Below are positions 29,098-40,489 of a stretch of DNA of 64,000 bases, piece by piece. This DNA is from Symsagittifera roscoffensis (taxonomy: Eukaryota > Xenacoelomorpha > Acoela > Convolutidae): contig NC_087069.1 of the NCBI RefSeq assembly GCF_963678635.1, positions 10,067,206-10,131,205 on the forward strand. The letters run 5' to 3'. Position 1 is the first letter of the stretch, and each line of letters begins with the position of its first letter. Both the position numbers and the translations under genes were made by a program. The notes below the pieces were generated by a model. It had not been told where the DNA came from and searched no databases. It saw nothing but the letters and a program-made list of their open reading frames with translations.

Positions 29098-32000
29098 CTT
29101 CCCTAACCGCCCCCCAACCCCACCTCCCTAACCCCCCTCCCCCTCCCACCCTTCCCACCTCCTCGAATAATAATTCCTCCTCCCAAAATCGCGCAAATCG
29201 TAATCGTGTAAATAGTGTAAATAACTCGAGTTCAAACAACCATTTTAATCATACTGCTGTTAATAATGTAAATAGTCCACCACACCCCGCGAAAGGCCTT
29301 TTAAAAATCCTTCAATTTAATTGCAACGGTATCTCCGGAAAAGCACCCGAAATTGCTGCTTTCTTATCTTAAAATCAAATTCATATTGCTGTCTTCCAAG
29401 AAACTAAATTAAGAAAGAAATCTCGAAACCCCTCACTTGGCTCACACTACACTTTAATTAGAAAAGATCGAGAAAAAGAAGGGGGCGGTCTTCTCATAGC
29501 CATACATGAGTCGATACAATACGAAGAAATAAATCTTAACAACGATGGAACACTAGAGGCTATGGGCATATCAGTGGTAGCCAGTTCATCCAAGCTTCGT
29601 ATTTATAATTTCTACATCCCCCCTCGCTCGAGCTGTCCCCCTGGTTACTCTGCGTCCCTTGCCGAACTACTTGAACCTGGGGACGCCTTAGTACTCGGGG
29701 ATGCCAACGCACATTCACAACTATGGAACTCCAACATCGAGGAAGATCAACGCGGCTCTGTACTTAGCAATGAAATAACCGAATCCACCTTTGCACCATT
29801 AAATGATGACACACAAACCAGAGTCCCTTTTAACTCAGAAAACCAACTCTCGTCACCAGATATTTCCCTCGCATCCCAATCGCTCTTACTCTCCACATCA
29901 TGGACCCCAATTAAATCTCTAGGATCAGATCACCTACCCATTCTTCTAGAACTACCCTTGGATGATTTTATAAATTTTTCACCAAAAAGGACTTTTATAA
30001 ATTTTTTAAAAGCAGATTGGATCAAATTCACAGAGGAAATTGAGGAGGGTTTCTTTTCAGCGGTTCCACCTTCCGGAGTTGCCGCCGGAGAGAAATTCTT
30101 GAGGGACCTGGTGCTCAGGGCAGCACGCCACCACATCCCCGCTGGCCGTATTCGCCACTTCACTCCCTCTCTTTCCCCCGAGTCCACTGCCCTTGCCGCT
30201 GAAAGCGATTTAAGCCGACAACAAAATCTCCCCCCAGAAGTCATATCCCAACTGAACTGTAGACTCATGAAACAGACAGCAAAGGACAAAGAAAATAAAT
30301 GGCGAGAATTCCTCCGGACTTGCGACTACCGCACTGGTGCCAGAAAGTTCTGGAAAGTGCTACGCTCCTTAAATGGATCTAAGCCCGTGGCAGGAAGACA
30401 CCCCATTACTTTTGGTTCTAAACCCATACACTCACCTCGTGATATTACCAGCGCTTTTAACAAACAATTCACCAATGCCAGACCCCACGCCTCTGACAAA
30501 CTCCTTCGTATAACGAGAAGAAAAATTGCCAAACTACCGCTTTCAGACAGCCCAATTTTTACCCCTGAAAATACTAAACAAGCCATTGCAGACAGCAAAC
30601 CATCGCGAGCGCTAGGTCCCGACGGCCTTTGTAATATACATCTTAAACATCTCGGCCCACTTGCTACTCAATACTTAACATACATTTTTAATATCTCTTT
30701 GTCCGAAAACATTATCCCCCAAATTTGGAAAAATTCAAAAATTGCACCGCTTCCAAAGCCCAATAAGGATCTTAAACAATCAACATCTTACAGACCTATA
30801 TCCTTACTCTGCCCAGCAGTTAAAATTCTGGAGAGGCTCGTTCACCCCATCTTTACCAAACATCTCCCCAACGCCAAACACCAACACGGCTTCCGCCCTT
30901 TTCACTCCACCACCACAGCTCTCTCCGCTCTCGAATTTTACATTTCAGACGGTTTTAACCAAAATCGCCCCCCTAAACGTACGGTACTGGCCACACTTGA
31001 CTTATCTAAGGCTTTCGACATGGTGTGTCATCGCTCACTTGTGGAACTCGTTCATGACACTCCCCTCCCAAGAAGTCTAGTCCGCTGGCAAAGTAATTAC
31101 CTTAATGGTCGACAGGCTGCCACCTCATTCCGTGAACACACATCCCCCCATCGAATAATCCACTGTGGCGTACCCCAAGGTTCTGTTTTATCACCCACAC
31201 TCTTCAATTTTTATGTCCATGATGCACCGCCACCTCCCGATAATGTAAACCTTGTTTCGTATGCAGACGATTTCCACCCCTTCGCAAGCAGTTCCAATAT
31301 TGATATCGCCTCAAACTCCATCAATAGCTACCTAAAAAGGCTCTACAATTTTTTCACCTCACGCAAACTAAGTTTCGCGTCCTCTAAAGGATCAGTTACA
31401 CTTTTCTCCTCTTATAACAAAGAATTTAATAAAACACCTAGTGTTCTTTTAAATAACGAGGCGCTACCCCTAATCAAAAATCCAACAATCTTAGGGGTGA
31501 CATTTGATCCAACACTTTGTTTTGCCACTCACTGCAAACAATCCGCTGAAAAGGCCAGACGCAGGATCGGAATCCTGAAGGCATTAGCAGGATCAACCTG
31601 GGGTCACTCCAAAGAAAACCTCCTAATTTTTAAAGCTTTAATTCGCCCCATACTTGACTATGCAGCCCCAGCATGGTCCCACGCATCAAGTAACACCTCC
31701 ATAAATTGCCTGCAGCTTGCCCAAAACCAATCCCTTCGCGTTGTTACTGGATCAAATCTAATGAGTTCCACTGCCCACCTGCACAGTGAATCTGAAATCC
31801 TAACGGTCAAAGACCACCATACCCTTCTGTCATCTCAATTTTTTATCTCTACCTATCGTTCCCACCATCCCGTTATTTTATACATTCATATCCCCCTCCT
31901 CCCCGTCTACTTCGCCCCTCAATTATAAGCTGCTTCAAAGAAGACACCCAGAAAATTTTAACCGACTTTTTAGTCTACGCAAACCACCCTCTAGTTCTGG

Positions 32001-32431
32001 ACGACCGAGACGAAGTCTCCACTTTTATTTTTAACTACTACAAACCAATTTTAAAAGACAACCATACCTCCCTTGTAACCAAGTTCCTAGCCGAAACCCC
32101 TCCGTCTAAAGTTATTTGTATCCCTCCCCCAAAGATTGACCCCTCTGAAAAAAACCTTTTCCACGTCCCACGCGCTGTAAGCTCTCCCAACTCCGGTCTG
32201 GCTACAGCCGGCTCCTTAACACTTACCTATCCCGCCTCGACAGCTCCATCTCCCACCTTTGCCCAACCTGTTCCCTTGCCCCCCACACAACATGTCACCT
32301 TTTCAACTGCTCCCAAAACCCCTCCCCACTCACCCCAGCAGACATGTGGCTTCGGCCGGTAGAGGTTGCTAAGTTCCTTGACCTGGAGACAGAAGAGCCC
32401 AACCCGACCCGCGTGGGCTAACAACAACAAC
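29098..32431 (+). mobile_element. Jockey-like non-LTR retrotransposon, 5'-truncated
   Basis: 3334 bp between the 15-bp duplications, inserted in satellite unit 1. It begins in a C-rich tract (29098-29160) that is already open coding, so ORF1 is missing. It has no poly(A); the 3' end is a (CAA)n tail after 'gggctaa' at 32413-32431. Base composition is clearly more GC-rich than its surroundings, as expected for a recent insertion. Not present in the right arm. Confidence 0.9.
29292..31928 (+). pseudogene. Jockey-like ORF2: endonuclease and reverse transcriptase
   Basis: One frame from at least 29292, interrupted by TAA at 29370-29372, then open from 29373; the 788-codon ATG frame starts at 29562. 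Endonuclease blocks in order are 'LKILQFNCNGI', 'VFQETKL', 'LGDANAHSQLW', 'SSPDISLAS' and 'SDHLPIL' (all expected catalytic positions present). RT blocks are 'YRPISLL', 'HGFRPFHSTTTAL', 'LATLDLSKAFD', 'GVPQGSVLSP' and 'YADD' (31260-31271), followed by thumb-like 'AEKARRRIGILKAL'. The frame is lost near 31870. Remnants to 32420 include 'PHTTCHLFNCS' and 'VEVAKFLDLE', the Cys/His tail block of Jockey-like ORF2. The enzyme nicks DNA and reverse-transcribes its RNA at the nick; this copy has one stop and at least one frameshift. Confidence 0.9.
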
Positions 32432-32446
32432 AATGATATAAACAAA
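32432..32446. repeat. 15-bp target-site duplication, right
   Basis: AATGATATAAACAAA immediately after the CAA tail. Confidence 0.88.
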
Positions 32447-35400
32447 TCCCATCAAAAAAGGCTAGTTAAAAAGTCAAAATTTGTCTGAAGAAAAAAAAAC
32501 CCACCGCGAGCACAAATATTCCGTTACTTTCATATCGAATGTCGAAACAATAGTCGAGTTTGAAATTTTGATGCGATTGATTATAATTCCTCAATTCAAT
32601 ATAGAACATTTCTGTAATGCGGGATATTTCACTACGCTTATACGCATTAGGTTTTAAATGTCATAAACAAGACTGCTCGCATCAGGACGAAGCCCTGAAT
32701 GTTCCGACTGCTTTTTAAGGTTTGAGGAGCATTAATAACCTTACAAAACTAAATGAAAAAAACAAGTGAAAATATTTGTTTTCTCTACAATTTGAAATTT
32801 TTATGAAAATCATCACCCCACACGTCATTTAAAATACAAAAGGCTAGATTTTGCACCTTGTAACAAATCAGTTATGGCAAATAAACTTCTTTCAACCAAT
32901 TTGGAACAATTTCTAAGACGGATTAATTCTCCGCTTACGCGTTAATAGTGCGAAGTATATCGCGCGTTAATTGTCCCAAATTGGCCGAAATGGCCATTTT
33001 AAAACCCCCATAACTTTACTAAAAATAATCACAGGTGAAATATCTTTTCAAACTTGAGCTCAAGACAACAATAAATTTCGAATGATATATAAAATTTCGT
33101 CAAAATTGGCTGGTTAAAAAGTCGAAGTTTGTATGAAGAAAAAAAAACCCACGCGAGCAAAAATATTCTGTTACTTTTATATCGAAAGTCGCAACAAAAA
33201 TCAAGTTGGAAAATTTGATGGGATTGATTCTAATTCCTCAATTCAATATAGAACACTTCTGTAATGCGGGATAATTCACTACGCTTATTCGCATTAGGTT
33301 TTAAATGTCATAAACATGACTGCTCGCATCAGGACGAAGCCCTGAATGTTCCGACTGCCTTTTAAGGTTTGAGAAGCATTAATAATCCTAAAAAACTAAA
33401 TGAAAAAAAAACAAGTGAGAAAATTTGTTTTCTGTACAATTTGAAATTTTTATGAAAATCATCACCCCACACGCCATTTGAAGTACAAAAGGCTAAATTT
33501 CGCCCCTTGTAACAAATTAATTATGGCAAATAAGTTTCTTTCCACCAATTTGGAATGATTTCTAAGACGGAATAACTCTCCGTTTACGCGTTAGTAGCGC
33601 GAAATATCTCGCCCGTTAATTGTTCCAAATTGGCCAAAATGGCAATTTTTAAGCCCCCATAACTTTACGAAAAATGATCACAGATGAAATATGTTTTCAA
33701 ACTTGAGCTCAGGACAACAATACCTTTCGAATGGCTAGTTAAAAAAGGCTAGTTAAAAATTCAAAATTTGTCTGAAAAAAAAACCCACCGCGAGCACAAA
33801 TATTCCGTTACTTTCATATCGAATGTCGAAACAATAATCGAGTTTGAAAATTTGATGCGATTGATTATAATTCCTCAATTCAATGTAGAACATTTCTGTA
33901 ATGCGGGATATTTCACTACGCTTATACGCATTAGGTTTTAAATGTCATAAACAAGACTGCTCGCATCAGGACGAAGCCCTGAATATTCCGACTGCTTTTT
34001 AAGGTTTGAGGAGCATTAATAACCTTAAAAAACTAAATGAAAAAAAAAACAAGTGAAAAGTTTTGTTTTCTCTACAATTTCAAATTTTTATGAAAAGCAT
34101 CACACCACACGTCATTTAAAATACAAAAGGCTAGATTTCGCCCCTTGTAACAAATCAATTATGGCAAATAAACTTCTTTCAACCAATTTGGAACAATTTC
34201 TAAGACGGATTTATTCTCCGCTTACGCGTTAATAGTGCGAAGTATATCGCGCGTTAACTGCCCCAAATCGGCCGAAATGGCAATCTTTAAACCCCCATAA
34301 CTTAACAAAAAATGGTCACAGGTGAAACATCTTTTCAAATTTAAGCTCCAGAAAACAAAAAAAAATTTTGAATGATATAAAAAAGTTCCGTCAGAAATGG
34401 CCAGTTGAGAAATTTGTCTGAAGAAAAAAAACCCACTCCGAGCACAAATATTCCGTTACTTTTATATCGAAAGTCGCAACAAAAATCAAGTTGGAAAATT
34501 TGATGGGATTGATTCTAATTCCTCAATTCAATATAGAACACTTCTGTAATGCGGGATAATTCACTACGCTTATTCGCATTAGGTTTTAAATGTCATAAAC
34601 AAGACTGCTCGCATCAGGACGAAGCCCTGAATGTTCCGACTGCCTTTTAAAGTTTGAGGAGCATTATTAATCTTAAAAAACTAAATGAAAAAAAAACAAG
34701 TGAAAAAATTTGTTATCTCTACAATTTGACATTTTTATGAAAATCATCACCCCACACGCCATTTAAAATACAAAAGTCTAGATTTCGCCCCTTGTAACAA
34801 ATCAACTATGGCAAATAAATTTCTTTCCACCAATTTGAATTGATTTCAAAGACGGATTAACTCTCCGCTTACGAGTTAATAGCGCGAAATATATCGCCCG
34901 TTATTTGTCCCAATTTGGCCGAAATGGCGATCTTTAAGCCCACATAATTTTACGAAAAATGATCACAGGAGAAATTTTTTTCAAATTTGAGCTCAGGTCA
35001 ACAATACTTTTTAAATGATATTAAAAAATTCCATCAAAAAAGGCTAGTTAAAAAGTCAAAATTTGTCTGAAGAAAAAAAAAATCCACCCCGAGCACAAAG
35101 TTTCGGTTACTTTCATATCGAAAGTCGGAAAAATAATCATGTTTGAAAATTTGATGCGATTGATTGTAATTCCTCAATTCAATATAGAACATTTCTGTTA
35201 TGCGGGATATTTCACTACGCTTATTCGCATTAGGTTTTAAATGTCATAAACAAGACTGATCGCATCAGGACGAAGTCCTGAATGTTCCGACTGCTTTTTA
35301 AGCTTTGAGGAGCATTAATAACCTTAAAAAACTAATTGAAAAAAAAAACAAGTGAAAAGTTTTGTTTTCTCTACAATTTGAAATTTTTATGAAAATCATC

Positions 35401-35902
35401 ACCCCACACGCCATTTAAAGTACAAAAGGCTAGATTTCGCCCCTTGTAACAAATCAATTATGGCTAATAAGTTGTTTTCCACCAATTTGGAATGATTTCT
35501 AAGACGAATTAACTCTCCGCTTACGCGTTAGTAGCGCGAAATATATCGCCCGTTAATTGTTCCAAATTGGCCAAAATGGCGATCTTTAAGCCCCCATAAC
35601 TTTACAAAAAATGATCCCAGGTGAAATATCTTTTTAAATTTGAGCTCAGTACAACAATACCTTTTGAAGGATATAAACAAATTCCATCAAAAAAGGCTAG
35701 TTAAAAAGTCAAAATTTGTCGGAAGAAAAAAACCCACCCCGAGCACAAATATTCCATTACTTTCGTATCGAAAGTCGGAACAATAACCTTCACAGAGCGC
35801 ATAAAATAAAGAGTGTCTTGCCAAAATGGAAACTTTCAAATTTTCTAAAAAGATTCCGGGTAAATTATGACATCAGAGGGTCGATAGCTATAATTGGGTA
35901 TG

Positions 35903-36102
35903 NNNNNNNNNNNNNNNNNNNNNNNNNNNNNNNNNNNNNNNNNNNNNNNNNNNNNNNNNNNNNNNNNNNNNNNNNNNNNNNNNNNNNNNNNNNNNNNNNN
36001 NNNNNNNNNNNNNNNNNNNNNNNNNNNNNNNNNNNNNNNNNNNNNNNNNNNNNNNNNNNNNNNNNNNNNNNNNNNNNNNNNNNNNNNNNNNNNNNNNNNN
36101 NN
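35903..36102. other. assembly gap, 200 N
   Basis: Exactly 200 undetermined bases, probably a scaffold join of unknown true size. The open frame across it is meaningless. Confidence 0.99.
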
Positions 36103-36419
36103 AGTTACATTCTCATATCACGAGTGAACTGTTAAATTTATCCTTTAGAATTGAAATGAGACTTTTTGAAGTGAATTGATAGATGCGAGATGAAAAAAAC
36201 ATTCCATTTTAAAAAAGAGGTAAAAATGAAAGAATAAAATTTAAAAACATCAATCTTTTTATGAAAACATTTTTAACGACCTTTTATACAAAAAAAATTT
36301 CTTCAGCTTCGGGCAGCTACAATATTCAAAGCTTTGCATTGATTAAATGTAATGATTTTTTTCTACGACGCTTCGTTCAAAATTTTAAACAGCTTATCAT
36401 TTTTCAGAGTAATTTTTTT

Positions 36420-36801
36420 GAGTTATTTCTCCCCTTCAAGGCTATATTGTTCCGATTTTCAAATTATGTTTTTCAAGTTAATTATGCTTGGGCTGGTTTT
36501 TGATTATATCAAATTTCAGCTTTTCAACTAAATGATTTTTAAAATTTTTTTTATACCATCTGAAAAACAATGTTGTTCAGAGCCCAAATCTAGAAACAAT
36601 CTTTTTGCCTGAGTTATTTCTCCCCTTCAAGGCTATATTGTTCCGATTTTCAAATTATGTTTTTCAAGTTAATTATGCTTGGGCTGGTTTTTGATGATAT
36701 CAAATTTCAGCTTTTCAACTAAATGATTTTTAAAATTTTTTTTATACCATCTGAAAAACATTGTTGTTCAGAGCCCAAATCTAGAAACAATCTTTTTGCC
36801 T
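36420..36801. repeat. 191-bp tandem duplication, two units
   Basis: 'gagttatttctccccttcaagg' begins at 36420 and 36611; the two units are nearly identical. Confidence 0.9.
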
Positions 36802-37045
36802 GAGATATTTTCTCGTAAATTTGATGGGGTTGAAAAATGCAACTAAATTTACAAGAAAAGGCCTATTTTCGATAATCAACGCGCAATTTTTTGTTTTATT
36901 ATAGCACGCTTCGGCTACTATAACAGTTAACAGTTCAGTCAATAGAAACCGAACTGAGGCCATCAATTTTGTCTAATCTATATCTATCTTTTTAATAGAT
37001 TTCGGGGATTTGAAAACTTCCGTTTTGACAAGGCTAATTTATGCG

Positions 37046-37428
37046 CTCTGTGAAGAATAATTATGACGCCGAAACTCTAGTGCTAAACGTGGTGAAATAT
37101 CCCGCACTACAGAAATGTTCCATATTGAATTGAGGAATTATAATCAGTCGCATTAAATTTTCATACTTGATTATTGACTTTTTTTACATTTTGTAGTTTT
37201 TCAGTTTTTTAAAAACCAAAACTATTGTAGACCAAACAACTGGGCAGTCGGAACATTCAGGGAGCTTTTCCCTGATAAACGAGGGTTCTTGTTTTCATTA
37301 GAAAAACTTACTGGTGAATTCATTTTTAAAAGTATCATTTTCAAATTGTAAGAAATTTTCAAATTGAGTAAAAGCTTCAGCCATACTTCTCACTAAAAAG
37401 TACACCCCTATACTTATCTTTAAAAAAC
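37046..37428. repeat. inverted partial satellite unit and array-edge sequence
   Basis: 37085-37185 is the reverse complement of the satellite segment from 'gcgggatatttcac' back to 'gatgcgattgattataattcc'. 37190-37428 mirrors 28430-28660, including the diverged 'gttccgactgccc' motif. This is the inner end of the right arm. Confidence 0.75.
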
Positions 37429-40179
37429 TTGAAAATGAGCCAACACTGCATTTTGTTTTCCTCTGAACAAATAAGTGACATTATACTTGGCCAAACACAG
37501 CAAACTATGCGGTTGAGTGTCAACCTAAGGTCAACGGTCGAAATAATCAATTATATCGAGTGGTATCGAAATCATGATCCACTGCTCAACTTTAGCGAGT
37601 TTCGATGCTTAACTGCCCATAACTTTCACGGAGAAAAACCCTATATCCGTCCCTGCGATAGCATTCGTAATTTCATACAGGAGAGTTTGAGAATTATTGA
37701 AGAATACCTTCAAAAATCTCGCGGCTTGGAGTATTTACCAGTTGTGTTGGAGATGCCCGAAGAAACAAAAAAGCGGCTCAAATTACGCTTAAAAGAAAGA
37801 AACATTCAGTTTGATTATTATATACAGGGTTGTTTACACGTAGAGACATCTTGCAATGCCGACGAAAGTCTCCCCTGTGTTCGATTATTTGATTCGTTGG
37901 AAATTGACGGGTTGGAGTTTGCGGTAACGATTGCTCTCTTGTCTGATAGTAACCTGAACGGCCTTGAAGTTCTACCAGAGTTTTACAATATCATCACAAG
38001 AGCATGTACTAAATTGATCATTGTTCACAGATCTTATAACAAAAGTGAATTGACAAAAAAAAGTGAAAAAGTGTCAGAATTGACAAATGGTTTACTCATG
38101 GTACTTGAGATGGCATTTTTTGATTCGCAGAAAATAGTGATTTTGGTGGGAACCAATGACCAATTCCAGTTCCTAACGAAATCATCGGAATCTGAACTAC
38201 GTCAGAGAAATGTTTGCCTTCCAAATATCGAAGGACTCAAATACTTCAAAGGACCCAATGATATCTCGATTGTTCAGATAGATGATATTTATAAAAAACA
38301 AGACCTACAGGAGCTGATTAAAGCTGGGGTACGAAAAGTGATATTAGTTGGTAGCGAGGATACCGGTGGCAGCGTATTTTTAGATAACTTATTTTATTCC
38401 ATGACACAAAGAATAATTAATTCTGAGCATCATGCCCATTTCGAAGTTACAAACTTGAATAATGTCAAATCAGAAATTAGCTCTAAGACAGCTGAGTTCC
38501 TCAGTGAAACGGACAGCAAAGGTGCTTGCAAGTCGTCAAAAAATGTGCGTCTGAGTTTGATGGAAATTAGTGCCCCTCGTTTATCTGACGAGCCGAGGTT
38601 GAAATGGGAAAACTGGAAAAGTAAAGCCCGGAAGTGCCATCAACTTGAGTTTCCATGCTATCTTGTACTTCAATTGTACGCCAATTCTTATACTTTGCTG
38701 ATGAAACAAGAGCAAAAACACCGGAAAGAGGGTAAAAAACGTGCAGCCGAGAAGGATCGACGCAATCGAACATCAATGCTTACTACTGTTACAAAAAGAC
38801 TTCTGAAGGAAATTTCTAAACCGTTTTATTTTAAATGTAATGTTGACGTTGAATCTGACGAAGTGGAATCATATACTTTCTTTGCATTGCTAACGTTGAA
38901 AATTACCTTGCAATTAGTATGTATCAATCCGTTTAGAACAAAACATTACAAATACTTGTTTCAAACGATCCAGATCATACGAGATACCCAAGACTCAAGA
39001 AAGTGTTCAGCAAGAAAGTGTTCAGCAACAAAAAATGATAAATTCTGGAAAAAATTTGCGAAAAACTTACTCAACAGTAGAACTGCTCGGAGTAATCGGT
39101 GGATTGAAAACGATTTCAAACCGTTTTTGTCTATATGCACATCTTTTAAGATTTATGATAAACATCGCAAAGATTTTGAAGATGAAGCAAACATTGATCA
39201 TCTGATCAAAAAAGGAAAAATTTTAGCCGATATTCTTTCTGACATGGCTTCAGAGTCTCTAACTCGCATGAAATTAATGATAAGAGAAAAGAGTGAAATC
39301 ACTGCTCTTGTTGATCGTGTAGAGTCATATCGAGAGATTCCGATGTTGCTAGTTGAGCAGCCCATTCGATGTGCTATGGAATCGGTAGAATACAACCCAA
39401 ATCAGGCGCAAGCAACAGAGACACTGATGGAATCATTATCTCTGTTTTCTGATTTGATTAATGAAATGTACAACTTGGAACGAAAACTAAAGGAACGAGA
39501 GATCAAAAGGAACCCAAGTCATGTAAGAGCAGCGGAGACATTAATGGACCTGTTTTCTGAATTGGTTAATGAAAGGTACAACTTGGAACGAAAACTAAAG
39601 GAACGAGAGACCAAAAGGAACCCAAGTCATGTAAGAGCAGCGGAGACATTGATGGACCTGTTTTCTGATTTGGTTAATGAAATGTACAACTTGGAACGTA
39701 AACTAAAGGAACGAGAGACCAAAAGGAACCCAAGTCATGTAAGAGCAGCGGAGACATTGATGGACCTGTTTTCTGATTTGGTTAATGAAATGTACAACTT
39801 GGAACGAAAACAAAAGGAACGAGAAATCAAAAGGAACCCAAGTCATGTAAGAGCAGCGGAGACATTGATGGACCTGATTTCTGATTTGGTTAATGAAATG
39901 TACAGCTTGGAACGAAAACTAAAGGAACGAGAGATCAAAAGGAACCCAAGTCATGTAAGAGCAGCGGAGACATTAATGGACCTGTTTTCTGATTTGGTTA
40001 ATGAAACGTACAACTTGGAAGGAAAACTAAAGGAACGAGAGATCAAAAAGAACCCAAGTCATGTAAGAGCAGCGGAGACATTAATGGACCCTCTATATCT
40101 CATTTCTGATTTGAGATTAAGTGAACAACCTGAACAATCAAGAAAACCCCCAAAAAACTTTGAACACAGTTCCGATTAA
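37429..40179 (+). CDS. SF1 helicase C-terminal-half-like protein, right copy, with 36-aa repeats
   Basis: A 916-codon uninterrupted frame. The frame opens at TTG 37429; an ATG two codons later (37435) is the likelier start. An 'AG' 3'-splice-like site lies about 60 bp upstream after a stop, so a missing 5' exon is possible. The motif layout matches the left copy: 'VNLRSTVEII' near residue 31, 'DSLEIDGLEFAVTIAL' near 155, 'YNIITRACTKLIIV' near 186. Walker motifs are absent. Amino-acid identity to the left copy is about 88% by eye, with in-phase indels. The C-terminus carries six tandem 36-residue units (39440-40095) with heptad-like 'YNLERKLKERE' segments, probably helical or coiled coil, against one clear unit in the left copy. 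Function unknown beyond the helicase-like fold. Confidence 0.6.
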   Translation: MKMSQHCILFSSEQISDIILGQTQQTMRLSVNLRSTVEIINYIEWYRNHDPLLNFSEFRCLTAHNFHGEKPYIRPCDSIRNFIQESLRIIEEYLQKSRGLEYLPVVLEMPEETKKRLKLRLKERNIQFDYYIQGCLHVETSCNADESLPCVRLFDSLEIDGLEFAVTIALLSDSNLNGLEVLPEFYNIITRACTKLIIVHRSYNKSELTKKSEKVSELTNGLLMVLEMAFFDSQKIVILVGTNDQFQFLTKSSESELRQRNVCLPNIEGLKYFKGPNDISIVQIDDIYKKQDLQELIKAGVRKVILVGSEDTGGSVFLDNLFYSMTQRIINSEHHAHFEVTNLNNVKSEISSKTAEFLSETDSKGACKSSKNVRLSLMEISAPRLSDEPRLKWENWKSKARKCHQLEFPCYLVLQLYANSYTLLMKQEQKHRKEGKKRAAEKDRRNRTSMLTTVTKRLLKEISKPFYFKCNVDVESDEVESYTFFALLTLKITLQLVCINPFRTKHYKYLFQTIQIIRDTQDSRKCSARKCSATKNDKFWKKFAKNLLNSRTARSNRWIENDFKPFLSICTSFKIYDKHRKDFEDEANIDHLIKKGKILADILSDMASESLTRMKLMIREKSEITALVDRVESYREIPMLLVEQPIRCAMESVEYNPNQAQATETLMESLSLFSDLINEMYNLERKLKEREIKRNPSHVRAAETLMDLFSELVNERYNLERKLKERETKRNPSHVRAAETLMDLFSDLVNEMYNLERKLKERETKRNPSHVRAAETLMDLFSDLVNEMYNLERKQKEREIKRNPSHVRAAETLMDLISDLVNEMYSLERKLKEREIKRNPSHVRAAETLMDLFSDLVNETYNLEGKLKEREIKKNPSHVRAAETLMDPLYLISDLRLSEQPEQSRKPPKNFEHSSD
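39440..40095 (+). repeat. 108-bp coding tandem repeat, six units
   Basis: 'gagatcaaaagg' or 'gagaccaaaagg' recurs every 108 bp from 39498 to 40038. Units are nearly identical, so the expansion is recent and specific to the right copy. The period is a multiple of three and preserves the frame. Confidence 0.92.
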
Positions 40180-40489
40180 TATCTTTTTGATCGGATTCTT
40201 TTTTTATGATTAAACTAGTTTTGTATACTTTTGCGGATAATTTTAGTTTTCTTTTTCTTGTTCAGAAACATGATTTAACTGGCTCCAAATACAACGGAGC
40301 TATATAATTTTACTATGTGCTCTAACTAATTACCAATTTGAAGCTGAAAAATTTCTATGGTGCTAATTTGGCCGTTTCCACTCAGTTGTTCTCACACGAT
40401 GAGATCGATAATGATGGATAAATTTAGAGATCGGGAAATTCGGAGTAACGAAAAATATTTTTTTTTCTTAAATACTATTTCACGAAAAA
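40180..40489. other. 3' flank of right helicase-like ORF
   Basis: Mirror of 25881-26257. AT-rich, no gene seen. Confidence 0.4.

Larger units (their letters stand above)
28681..35791. repeat. ~645-bp satellite array, six direct units
   Basis: The marker 'actgctcgcatcagg' starts units at 28681, 32672, 33319, 33956, 34604 and 35255 (spacings 647, 637, 648, 651; unit 1 is about 627 after removing the Jockey-like insertion). Units are roughly 85-95% identical by eye. Each contains an ~89-nt segment with perfect or near-perfect arms CCAATTTGGAACAATT and AATTGTTCCAAATTGG (28898-28913 and 28971-28986 in unit 1). No coding frame is conserved among units. One partial unit in inverse orientation lies at 37085-37185, beyond the central TIR element. 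Confidence 0.92.
35792..37045. mobile_element. TIR-bounded MITE-like DNA element at the palindrome centre
   Basis: CTTCACAGAGCGCATAAA at the left end is matched by TTTATGCGCTCTGTGAAG at 37028-37045, and weaker inverted similarity extends about 60 bp inward. No transposase frame. It contains the assembly gap and a 191-bp tandem duplication. Flanking 'aataa' on both sides may be part of a target duplication, but one extra C on the left prevents a clean call. Confidence 0.65.

Noticed and set aside
29018-29239. Gly-rich minus-strand ORF
   Set aside because: Antisense of the C-rich start of the Jockey-like element.
28681-35791. CRISPR-like array
   Set aside because: Units are ~645 bp with no short spaced repeats; a eukaryotic satellite explains it.
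35716-36135. 139-codon ORF crossing the N gap
   Set aside because: Most of it is undetermined bases; the flanking residues are satellite and MITE sequence.
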